Position numbers and translations under genes: made by a program. A DNA stretch of 7,668 nt from an uncultured Saprospiraceae bacterium. Lineage in GTDB: Bacteria > Bacteroidota > Bacteroidia > Chitinophagales > Saprospiraceae. The notes beneath the pieces were generated by a model. It saw nothing but the letters and a program-made list of their open reading frames with translations. It ran no database searches and was not told the origin of the DNA. This document shows, in pieces, positions 1 to 6,598 of the stretch (position 1 is its first letter; the number at the start of each line of letters is the position of its first letter). The stretch is from the NCBI GenBank assembly GCA_937864255.1, contig CALMIT010000341.1:1-7668 (forward strand), in the 5' to 3' direction.

Positions 1-1178
1 GCCGTCGACGGCCCCTCCAGATCGTCCGTCGACCGCTCCTCGCCCCAGGTCACTTCATCGGCCGCCACGCCGATGCCAAAAAATGACATGAAAGCTTCCA
101 GCAAAACCGAGGATGCGACGCCGAAAGAAATCGTGATCAATACCGGGGTGATAGTATTGGGCAAAGCGTGGTTCACAATAATTCGCCAATCGCTGAAACC
201 CAATGCGCGGGCAGCTTCTATATATTCCAATTGCCTGATTTTCAGCAACTCCGCCCGCAGAAATTGTGCAATGGACGTCCAGCGAATCAACCCGATGATA
301 GCCATTATGTACAAAATGGAGGGCTTCCTGATGATAGCGACTATGGCGAGTAAAAGCAGCAAAGTAGGAATGGAGCGCATGATTTCGATGAGGCGCATGA
401 CCAGCAAATCAAAAGGAAAAGCGATTCTTTTTTTGAAAAAGGCAATTTTTTCAAAAAGACGGCTCAGCAGGTAGGCGACGAAAATAAATGCGGCAATGAT
501 GCAGACAGAAATGCCAAGTTGAAAAAATAGCTGTCCGTCTTTGCCCGCCGCTTCGAGTATGAAAGCCCTGGATATGAATCCGTAAAAAAAACCGGCGAAT
601 GCTCCGAACAGCAAAAACAACAACCTTATGAAAGGTAATTTGTAACCCGAATCGCCGAAAAAACCAGCCAATGAGCCAAAGAATAAACCTAAAAGTGTGG
701 CAATAGACATCGCTACGATACCAACTAAAACGGCTACTCTGGCTCCCGAAACCATTCCTGCCGCCACATCACGTCCCAGCATATCCGTACCCAGCCAGTG
801 CCGCCAGCGCCATGATTTTACTTTTTGGTGGTCAAAGGGGCCGACGGCGCTGCGATTATAAATGTCCTGAAAAGTAGCCGAGTAAGGAATTGGAGGAAAC
901 AGCACTGACTGATATGGTTGCTTGTGCCAGCCTTCGGTGATAAAGCGGCTTTCCCACTGCGACCAGCCCAACCGGACGGCGTAGTGCTTCAAAACCGGAA
1001 AATAATGCTGTCCGTCTATCTTGCAATAAATCGGCTTTTCGTTGGCAATAAAGTCCACAAAAACTGCAAAAAAAATCAGCAGATAAAGCCCGCGCAGCGC
1101 CCATCTCGAAACCGGATTGCGATGAAATCTTTCCCATAAAAATTTGTAATAAGACTTTGCCGGGGCTTGTTGTTGCAT
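1..1178 (-). CDS. yejE: Peptide ABC transporter permease, YejE/DppC type (partial, C-terminus off the left edge)
   Basis: Inner-membrane permease subunit of a peptide or oligopeptide ABC importer; 392 codons are visible and the frame is still open at base 1. Translation gives an N-terminal cytoplasmic stretch, TM1 at about residues 28-44, then a periplasmic segment with the IANEKP...DGQHYFPVLK pattern that recalls E. coli YejE (IANDKP...DGSWYFPLLK). The family signature LGTDMLGRDV follows at 129-138, with further membrane segments after it. The cytoplasmic EAA loop that docks on the ATPase begins EAARALGFSDWR at 321 and ends NHALPN at 341. The FFGIGV...TWG motif lies near residues 369-379. 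The ATG at 1178 is the only plausible start, because an in-frame stop lies just upstream (1196-1194). Two things are odd: about 70 extra residues (181-257) with two hydrophobic helices between the usual TM2 and TM3, and an unusual sequence after TWG at the window edge. The family is certain; the YejE subtype and the substrate are inferred. Confidence 0.9.
   Translation of the reverse strand, partial: MQQQAPAKSYYKFLWERFHRNPVSRWALRGLYLLIFFAVFVDFIANEKPIYCKIDGQHYFPVLKHYAVRLGWSQWESRFITEGWHKQPYQSVLFPPIPYSATFQDIYNRSAVGPFDHQKVKSWRWRHWLGTDMLGRDVAAGMVSGARVAVLVGIVAMSIATLLGLFFGSLAGFFGDSGYKLPFIRLLFLLFGAFAGFFYGFISRAFILEAAGKDGQLFFQLGISVCIIAAFIFVAYLLSRLFEKIAFFKKRIAFPFDLLVMRLIEIMRSIPTLLLLLAIVAIIRKPSILYIMAIIGLIRWTSIAQFLRAELLKIRQLEYIEAARALGFSDWRIIVNHALPNTITPVLITISFGVASSVLLEAFMSFFGIGVAADEVTWGEERSTDDLEGPST
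2..42. repeat. 24-nt imperfect tandem repeat with a SalI-type palindrome at the window edge
   Basis: Bases 2-18 and 26-42 match at 14 of 17 positions, both starting CCGTCGAC, a period of 24 nt (8 codons). The first copy lies in a perfect 12-bp palindrome, GCCGTCGACGGC (1-12). The stretch is clearly richer in G and C than the DNA beside it. It lies within the permease frame and encodes S-T at the same place in each unit (residues 383-384 and 391-392). More units may lie beyond the left edge. Confidence 0.5.
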
Positions 1179-1199
1179 TATTCGTTCGCTTGCTCAGGG

Positions 1200-1207
1200 T
1201 AAATTTG
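1200..1207 (+). promoter_or_regulatory. Candidate -7 box (TAAATTTG), distal, upstream of purN
   Basis: An exact match to the Bacteroidota TAnnTTTG -7 consensus on the plus strand, in the leader of the divergent permease gene. A TTG triplet at 1173-1175 lies 24 nt upstream, slightly too far for an ideal -33 element. It could serve purN as a distal promoter or be a chance match in AT-rich DNA. Confidence 0.25.
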
Positions 1208-1270
1208 ACAATTTTTTTGAATAGCGCGAGAATTAGAAAAGGATTATCTGCCAATGCCTGCGCCTTTGGC

Positions 1271-1278
1271 TATCTTTG
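1271..1278 (+). promoter_or_regulatory. Candidate -7 box (TATCTTTG) for purN
   Basis: An exact TAnnTTTG match 61 bases before the chosen purN GTG start. It would give a leader of roughly 55 nt. No good TTTG -33 element is seen at the expected distance (about 1247-1253 reads ATCTGCC), so the assignment rests on the -7 box alone. If it is used, translation cannot begin at the upstream in-frame ATG at 1157, which supports the GTG start at 1340. Confidence 0.4.
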
Positions 1279-1339
1279 CCCGCCCGTTAAGAGTTTTTCA
1301 TATTCAATTTTTCAGTTTCAAAAACCGTTTTTCCTGCCT

Positions 1340-1939
1340 GTGAAAAAGATAGCCATCTTCGCTTCGGGAGCGGGCTCAAACGCCCGAAAAATACACGAAC
1401 ATTTTAAACAAAATGCTAAAGTGTCCGTAAACATTATCGTGTCGAACAAATCTGACGCGCCGGTACTTGAATTTGCAAAAAATCAAAAAATTGATACACA
1501 AGTAATTGACAGGCAATCTTTTTATCATTCCGAAAAAATATTATATGAATTGCAAAAAAGGGAGATAGATTTGATTGTTTTGGCCGGTTTTTTGTGGTTG
1601 GTTCCTGAATACCTGGTGCGTGGTTTTGAAAACCGGATTATTAATATTCACCCCGCGTTGTTGCCGAAATTCGGCGGAAAAGGTATGTACGGTGCAAACG
1701 TGCATCGTGCCGTAAAAGCGGCAGGCGAGACAGAAACCGGCATCACCATTCATTTTGTAAATGAAAAATTTGACGACGGCGCTATTATTTTCCGGGCGAG
1801 TTGTCCGGTAGATGAAACGGATACCCCCGAAAGCATTGCACAAAAAGTACATAGTCTCGAACACCGCTATTTTCCCGAAGTAATTGAAAAGCTACTTTTG
1901 GACGATTCCCGAACCAAAATCCCGATTCATATTTTTTAA
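1340..1939 (+). CDS. purN: Phosphoribosylglycinamide formyltransferase PurN
   Basis: Transfers the formyl group of 10-formyl-THF to glycinamide ribonucleotide, the third step of de novo purine synthesis, in the cytosol. The 199-residue product fits the usual length of about 190-215. The nucleotide-binding loop ASGAGSN is at residues 8-14. The catalytic set is present: N102 and H104 in the INIHPALLP motif, and D145 in FDDGAII, matching N106/H108/D144 of the E. coli enzyme. GKGMYG (residues 114-118 region) follows the HP motif. The start chosen is GTG at 1340, because (V/M)KKIAIFASG is the normal N-terminus. The only in-frame ATG upstream, at 1157, would add 61 residues unlike the family and would overlap the divergent permease gene. 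The next gene starts 41 bp downstream and is probably co-transcribed, although no functional link between them is evident. Confidence 0.95.
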   Translation: MKKIAIFASGAGSNARKIHEHFKQNAKVSVNIIVSNKSDAPVLEFAKNQKIDTQVIDRQSFYHSEKILYELQKREIDLIVLAGFLWLVPEYLVRGFENRIINIHPALLPKFGGKGMYGANVHRAVKAAGETETGITIHFVNEKFDDGAIIFRASCPVDETDTPESIAQKVHSLEHRYFPEVIEKLLLDDSRTKIPIHIF

Positions 1940-1980
1940 TAAAAATCATTTACCAATTCCGAGTTCAAATTGCTGATACC

Positions 1981-4224
1981 ATGAAGAAACTCTTTCCCCT
2001 GTTCCTGTTTTTTGTTTTGGCTTTCGCCGGTTTTGCGCAACCAAAACTCAGCTGGAAAAAACACGTCAAGTTAGCCGATGAGTTTTACGCAAAAACTTTG
2101 TACACCGACGCGGCCGAGCATTATGAAGCAGCCTGGAGGCAAAAACCTAAAAAGAAAGACATCATCAATAAAGCGGCTGAATGTTACTACATTATCAAAG
2201 ATTACAAAAAAGCCGCCGCCGCTTTTCAAAATGTAAAAGACGAGCATTCCAAATTTCCGCTGGCGGGTTTGCGCTATGCGCGCTGCCTGAAACAAGACGG
2301 CAATTACGACGAAGCCAGCCGGGATTTCGTTTATTTTGTAAATAATTACAATGCTGCCGACAAGCCGGTCTTGTCCGAAATTGCACAAAATGAAAGCCGC
2401 GGATGTGAATTGGGTATAAAACTCTCCGCCGAACCTGCGGAAAACAAAGTGCAATTGATGCACCTTAATAATAATGTCAATTCGCCAGAAACAGAATTCG
2501 CGCCTATCCCTTTTACCGACGACGTATTGTACTACTCCTCCACTATGTCCAATAAAGCACGGATTTATTTCACCATGCGCGAAAAAGGCGGCGATTGGAA
2601 AAAATCTGCCCAGCCGAAAAATTTTCCCGATATACCCAACGAGCATTTTTGCAACGGGACGTTGACGCCGGACAACAAGGGTTTTTATTTCACCATTTGC
2701 CAGTCGCAGGAAAGTTGGGGCGGACTAACCACGCGCTGCGAAATCAACGTCATCAAAAAAATCGGCGATACCTGGACTACGCCGCTGCGCCTGCGCGACT
2801 ACATCAACCTCGCGAGCGCATCTACGACTCACCCTTTTGTGGTGCATAAAAACGGAAAAGAAATTTTGTACTTCGCCTCCAACCGCGAGGGAAGCATCGG
2901 CGGGATGGACTTGTGGTACACCGAAAGAAATATAGACAGCGACGACATAGATTTCACCTTTCCGGTGAATCTGGGGCCGCAAATCAACACGCTCGGCGAC
3001 GAAATCACCCCTTTTTATGACTCCAGAGAAGGCGTGCTTTATTTTAGTTCCAACGGGCAGGTAAGCCTCGGCGGGCAGGATATTTTCAAATCCAAAGGCG
3101 AATTGTCCAACTGGGCGGCTCCCGAAAATGCCGGAGCGCCGTTCAACAGCCCAACGGACGATTTTTATTTTACTTTGAAACCTTCCGGGCACGGCGGCTT
3201 CTTTGTGTCAAACCGCATTTTCGGAATGGAAAAACTCACGACCACACACGAAGATCTTTTCGAATTTGAAAAAGACAGCCCCGCGATGGCGGCTGCTCCC
3301 GCACCATCAAACACCCAGCCTGAAAAAGCAGTCACCGCTGTGCCGGATACTCCCAAGCCGGCAGATAATACGACTGCGAAGCCAGCTGATATGACTAAAA
3401 AACCGACTGCCCCGGTTGATTCGGAACCGCTGGTTGACGGGATATCCGTACTGAAAGGCATGGTCTTCGACCGGGATACCGACGAGCCTATTTCCGGCGC
3501 GGCGGTGTCGCTTTACGAGGTGATGGACGACGGGCGCAGGCGATTGCTTATCAAGAAAAATTCGGTGGAAGGCAAATATGAATTTGCCTTGCTGTCTGAT
3601 CAAAATTTTTACCTCGAGGCTTCGATGGACGGCTACGTGAACGGCTCGGCGGAGTTTTCTACAAAAGGCGGAAAAACGCTGGTAAACGAAGACATTTTTA
3701 TCAAAAAATTCAGCCCGGATGTGGCGATGCAACAAGAAAAACCGGTTTATACGGAGCCAAAACCGGAACCGAAAAATAGCGATTCAAAAGAAATGAAAAT
3801 CAACAAATCGCCCAAAAACACAAAAACGGAAGTGCCGGTCAAAAATGAAGAATCCACAGTTACGGAGCCGGCGCCCGATTTTGAAAATTATGACGATTAT
3901 TATATCGCGCGCGGACAATCCAGTCACGACAAAGTAGAGTTTAAAGCCAGGGCGCCGCGCCATCAGGGCGAATATTTTAAAGTGCAGTTAATTGCCATTG
4001 ACAAATTCAACGCGGAAGAAGCGCGTTTTAAAAAAGTGGCGGATCTCGGCCGTTTTGACACCGAATTTATTTTGGATAAAAAATTAAGCAGGGTCTTGCT
4101 CGCAGATTTTTATTCGATGGACGAAGCCAAGCAGATCCTGAAAAAAGTAAAATCCCTCGGCTTTCCGCGGGCATTCATCGTACACTACAAAGACGGAGAG
4201 CGCTACGGCATGATTTACAGATAA
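1981..4224 (+). CDS. Exported TPR / PD40 propeller / CarboxypepD-reg-like / SPOR protein (PorE-like architecture)
   Basis: Predicted periplasmic envelope protein of 747 residues. A type I signal peptide (MKK, hydrophobic core, cleavage near AFAGFAQ at about 20) has no lipobox cysteine, so it should not be a lipoprotein. TPR-like helical repeats cover about 24-130 (LADEFY, AAEHYEAAW, AAECYY, YARCLKQDGNYDEA). A PD40/WD40-like propeller covers about 170-430; its blades contain LYFASNREGSIGGMDLWY near 296 and LYFSSNGQVSLGGQDIF near 353. A Pro/Ala/Lys-rich linker follows to about 488. A carboxypeptidase-regulatory-like beta-sandwich (VLKGMVFDRDTDEPISGA) lies at about 490-577, then a charged linker. 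A SPOR domain closes the protein at about 663-741 (YFKVQL...RVLLADFYSMDEAKQILKKVKSLGF). Comparable Bacteroidota proteins, including PorE of the type IX secretion system, usually end in an OmpA-type peptidoglycan-binding domain; SPOR domains bind glycan strands stripped of stem peptides. A role in anchoring an envelope complex to peptidoglycan is inferred. A terminator follows 24 bp after the stop. Confidence 0.88.
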   Translation: MKKLFPLFLFFVLAFAGFAQPKLSWKKHVKLADEFYAKTLYTDAAEHYEAAWRQKPKKKDIINKAAECYYIIKDYKKAAAAFQNVKDEHSKFPLAGLRYARCLKQDGNYDEASRDFVYFVNNYNAADKPVLSEIAQNESRGCELGIKLSAEPAENKVQLMHLNNNVNSPETEFAPIPFTDDVLYYSSTMSNKARIYFTMREKGGDWKKSAQPKNFPDIPNEHFCNGTLTPDNKGFYFTICQSQESWGGLTTRCEINVIKKIGDTWTTPLRLRDYINLASASTTHPFVVHKNGKEILYFASNREGSIGGMDLWYTERNIDSDDIDFTFPVNLGPQINTLGDEITPFYDSREGVLYFSSNGQVSLGGQDIFKSKGELSNWAAPENAGAPFNSPTDDFYFTLKPSGHGGFFVSNRIFGMEKLTTTHEDLFEFEKDSPAMAAAPAPSNTQPEKAVTAVPDTPKPADNTTAKPADMTKKPTAPVDSEPLVDGISVLKGMVFDRDTDEPISGAAVSLYEVMDDGRRRLLIKKNSVEGKYEFALLSDQNFYLEASMDGYVNGSAEFSTKGGKTLVNEDIFIKKFSPDVAMQQEKPVYTEPKPEPKNSDSKEMKINKSPKNTKTEVPVKNEESTVTEPAPDFENYDDYYIARGQSSHDKVEFKARAPRHQGEYFKVQLIAIDKFNAEEARFKKVADLGRFDTEFILDKKLSRVLLADFYSMDEAKQILKKVKSLGFPRAFIVHYKDGERYGMIYR

Positions 4225-4247
4225 GTTGATTTTGTGCGGAGTGCAGG

Positions 4248-4289
4248 CGAGGGGGCGTCGGTTTTGCGGCAGCCCCCTCGTCGTTTTTA
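4248..4289 (+). terminator. Intrinsic terminator after the TPR/PD40/SPOR gene
   Basis: A perfect 9-bp GC-rich stem, CGAGGGGGC (4248-4256) paired with GCCCCCTCG (4272-4280), has a 15-nt loop and is followed by TCGTTTTT. It starts 24 bp after the stop codon at 4224. It should end the purN-containing transcript and insulate the RDD gene downstream. Confidence 0.85.
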
Positions 4290-4334
4290 TGCGCCGGCTT
4301 TTTCCTTTCAATCCCTCAAATTGGAAAATGTAGG

Positions 4335-4342
4335 TACATTTG
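4335..4342 (+). promoter_or_regulatory. Candidate -7 box (TACATTTG) for the RDD-rlmD unit
   Basis: An exact TAnnTTTG match between the terminator at 4248-4289 and the RDD start at 4371. It predicts a start of transcription near 4349 and a short leader of about 20 nt. A clear -33 TTTG at standard spacing is not seen; TTTC at 4306-4309 and TTG at 4321-4323 are poorly spaced. Its place just after a terminator makes a promoter likely. Confidence 0.5.
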
Positions 4343-4370
4343 CGCGGCCGGATTATCAGGCAAATTATCA

Positions 4371-5114
4371 ATGAGCAGCATAGAAATACGCACCACGCAA
4401 AATGTCGTCATCGAGTACAAGCTGGCAAGTATGCGCGAGCGGATACTCGCCTATTTGCTGGATTTGGTGATTTTTTACATCTGCGTATATGTGTTCTATT
4501 TGCTGCTGATAGGCCTTTTTATACAGGCGATGAGTACGGCGGACAGCAGTATTTTTGTTTTCCTGGGTTTGCTTCCGGTCGTAGGTTGGTTGATGTATCA
4601 CCTGCTTTTTGAAATGTTTAATCGCGGACAAACCATCGGTAAAAAAGTTCTCGGCGTGCGGGTGGTGCGTATTGACGGGAAAGAACCCGGATTTACGGAT
4701 TTTTTGCTACGGGCAATTTTCCAGATAGTGGACAGCCTTTTTTCTTTTGGCGTCGTGGGTTCGGTTTTGATTGCTTCATCTGAAAAAAGGCAGCGGTTCG
4801 GCGATATGGCTGCCAATACCACCGTAGTTAAAACGACGTCCAACAGCCAGTTTTCCCTGGACGATATTTTGAAAATACACACCCTCGAAAATTACACGCC
4901 CCAATATCCCGAAGTGCGCGGACTGACCGAAACGGACGTTTTGCTGATCAAGCAGGTGCTGCACCGTTTTGAATTATACCAAAATGATGCGCACCGGGAT
5001 GCGGTCAGGGAACTGGTAAAAAAACTGGAAGCTGTTTTAAAAATAGAAGCGCCCCGCGATAAAATCGGTTTTTTAAAAACACTCATCCGTGATTATATCG
5101 TGCTGACCCGTTAG
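4371..5114 (+). CDS. RDD family integral membrane protein
   Basis: Inner-membrane protein of 247 residues with an RDD domain, a family whose general role is not settled, although some members have been linked to ion or small-molecule transport. The signature residues are visible: R24 in RERILAYLLD with D31 in TM1, the GQTIGKKVLGVRVVR block at 86-100, and the closing RFGDMAANT with D145. Hydrophobic stretches lie at about 25-51, 60-83 and 112-136. Residues from about 155 to the end form a soluble, charged tail of some 90 residues, probably cytoplasmic and mostly helical (VRELVKKLEAVLK). A SpoIIM-like partner gene, often found beside RDD genes in this phylum, is not adjacent here. A candidate promoter and an upstream terminator suggest that it opens a transcript continuing into rlmD, whose ATG is 32 bp after this stop. 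Confidence 0.9.
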   Translation: MSSIEIRTTQNVVIEYKLASMRERILAYLLDLVIFYICVYVFYLLLIGLFIQAMSTADSSIFVFLGLLPVVGWLMYHLLFEMFNRGQTIGKKVLGVRVVRIDGKEPGFTDFLLRAIFQIVDSLFSFGVVGSVLIASSEKRQRFGDMAANTTVVKTTSNSQFSLDDILKIHTLENYTPQYPEVRGLTETDVLLIKQVLHRFELYQNDAHRDAVRELVKKLEAVLKIEAPRDKIGFLKTLIRDYIVLTR

Positions 5115-5146
5115 TGTTTTGGTATAGCTGAAAAAGACAAAAATAG

Positions 5147-6598
5147 ATGGCAAAACAGAGAATTATAAATGATGTAAAAATCACCGGCATTGCCGACAAA
5201 GGCAAAGGCATTGCCAGAGACGCAGACGGGAAAGTCATCTTTGTGGATCAGGTGGCTGTGGGCGACGTGATCAATTTGAGGGTGACAAAAAAGAAAAAAG
5301 ACTATCTCGAAGGTGTAAAAATTGCTTTGCAGGAAGCGTCGGCAGACAGAGTAAAGCCTTTTTGCGAACATTATGGCGCATGCGGCGGGTGCCAGTTTCA
5401 GCATGTGAGCTACGAAGCGCAATTGCGCTACAAACAGGAAGTTGTGGAAAATGCCATCAGAAGAATCGGAAGGATCGAGGTGGCTGAATTACTGCCTATT
5501 TTGCCCGCAGCCCGCACGCAGTATTATCGCAACAAACTTGAATTTGCTTTTTCCAATAAGCAATGGCTGACCGCGGAGCAATTTAAAGCAGGCGTGTCTT
5601 TTGAAAAAAATGTACTTGGTTTTCATCGCCAGGGCGCTTTTGACAAAATCGTTGATATACAACACTGTTACCTGCAAGCCGATCCTTCCAATGCCATTCG
5701 CAATTTTGCCCGCCAAAAGGCGACAGAAATGGGGCTTACTTTTTGGGATGCCCGCGAACAACACGGTCAGATGCGCCACATTTTGATACGCGTGACCACC
5801 ACCGGCGAAATTATGCTGATCGTCAGTTTTTTTGAAAACCACGAAGACGATATTAAAAAACTGCTGGACTCGCTGCTCGAAGCATTTCCGCAAATCACCA
5901 CTTTATACTATTGTATCAATCCCAAAGTGAATGATTATGTGCTTGATCTCGATATGATCCTGTATCACGGAAAAGGATTCATCGAAGAGCAACTGGGTGA
6001 GGTCAATTTCAGAATCGGTCCGAAATCATTTTTTCAAACCAATTCGCACCAGGCAAAAGTACTGTACGACGTTGTGGCGGATTTTGCGCAGTTTCAGGGA
6101 CACGAAAATGTGTACGATTTGTACACCGGACTTGGAAGCATTGCCCAATATGTGGCGCATAAGTGCCGGCAGGTGACCGGGATCGAAGAAATAGCCGCCG
6201 CCATAGACGACGCCTGGCAAAATGCCGAGCGCAATAATATTAACAACTGTATTTTTTACGCCGGCGATGTGAAGGATATTCTCTCGCCTGATTTTATAAA
6301 AAAACACGGCAAGCCGGACGTCGTTATCACCGATCCGCCGCGGGCGGGTATGCACAAAGACGTCGTGGAAACGCTTTTAAAACTACAGGCGCCGAGAATC
6401 GTTTATGTGAGTTGTAACCCGGCCACGCAAGCGCGCGACATGAATTTGCTCGCGCAAAAATACGACGTATTGAAAGTGCAGCCGGTGGATATGTTTCCGA
6501 ATACGCACCACATTGAAAGCGTAGCCCTGCTGGAATTGCGCAAATCGGGCGTACCCGTGATTTCAAAAATCAAGAACCTTTTTGGTATAAATGGATAA
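5147..6598 (+). CDS. rlmD: 23S rRNA (uracil-C5)-methyltransferase, RlmD/RumA family
   Basis: SAM-dependent enzyme that makes 5-methyluridine in 23S rRNA (U1939 for E. coli RlmD). The 483-residue product is about 50 residues longer than E. coli RlmD. The N-terminal TRAM RNA-binding domain covers about 1-60. The 4Fe-4S cysteines are C73, C79 and C82 (C-x5-C-x2-C) with C174 in the HCYLQ motif. The methyltransferase fold shows FFQTNSHQA with Q297, DLYTGLGS from D324, the SAM-ribose acidic residue E347 in GIEE, D396 in DPPRAGMH, the catalytic nucleophile C423 in YVSCNPAT, and the general-base glutamate E457 in HIESVALLE. The active site therefore looks complete. Target choice is less sure: Bacteroidota often have more than one RlmC/RlmD/TrmA-like paralog, and a dual-specificity RlmCD role cannot be excluded. 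No Shine-Dalgarno is seen; the leader is A-rich. The last 8 bp overlap the next gene. Confidence 0.93.
   Translation: MAKQRIINDVKITGIADKGKGIARDADGKVIFVDQVAVGDVINLRVTKKKKDYLEGVKIALQEASADRVKPFCEHYGACGGCQFQHVSYEAQLRYKQEVVENAIRRIGRIEVAELLPILPAARTQYYRNKLEFAFSNKQWLTAEQFKAGVSFEKNVLGFHRQGAFDKIVDIQHCYLQADPSNAIRNFARQKATEMGLTFWDAREQHGQMRHILIRVTTTGEIMLIVSFFENHEDDIKKLLDSLLEAFPQITTLYYCINPKVNDYVLDLDMILYHGKGFIEEQLGEVNFRIGPKSFFQTNSHQAKVLYDVVADFAQFQGHENVYDLYTGLGSIAQYVAHKCRQVTGIEEIAAAIDDAWQNAERNNINNCIFYAGDVKDILSPDFIKKHGKPDVVITDPPRAGMHKDVVETLLKLQAPRIVYVSCNPATQARDMNLLAQKYDVLKVQPVDMFPNTHHIESVALLELRKSGVPVISKIKNLFGING

Noticed and set aside
73..474. Plus-strand 133-codon open frame opposite the permease
   Set aside because: It lies antisense to a clear permease frame with EAA loop and LGTDxxGRD motif, and its translation has no family features.
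856..1254. Minus-strand 132-codon open frame at the permease 5' end
   Set aside because: It is in a different frame from the true permease, overlaps its N-terminus on the same strand, and its translation is low in sense and similarity; the real frame carries all the conserved motifs.
1940..1980. Terminator or promoter between purN and the exported-protein gene
   Set aside because: The 41-bp gap has A/T runs but no GC-rich stem and no TAnnTTTG box, so co-transcription is the simpler reading.
1981..2043. Lipoprotein signal in the TPR/PD40/SPOR protein
   Set aside because: No cysteine occurs near the cleavage region (AFAGFAQPK), so a type I signal peptide is the better reading.
2071..2646. Minus-strand 191-codon open frame within the exported TPR/PD40 gene
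   Set aside because: It is a shadow of a well-supported coding region; its Phe/Ile/Val-rich translation reflects antisense reading of Lys/Asp/Asn codons.
2725..3192. Minus-strand 155-codon open frame within the propeller region
   Set aside because: It is antisense to the PD40 blades, with no start context or motif of its own.
3301..3430. Possible tandem repeat in the Pro/Ala/Lys-rich linker
   Set aside because: Composition is biased (AAPAP, KPAD, TAKPAD), but no regular unit repeats more than twice; it is a normal low-complexity linker.
5489..5893. Minus-strand 134-codon open frame within rlmD
   Set aside because: It is antisense to rlmD between the Fe-S cysteines and the methyltransferase motifs; no independent support.
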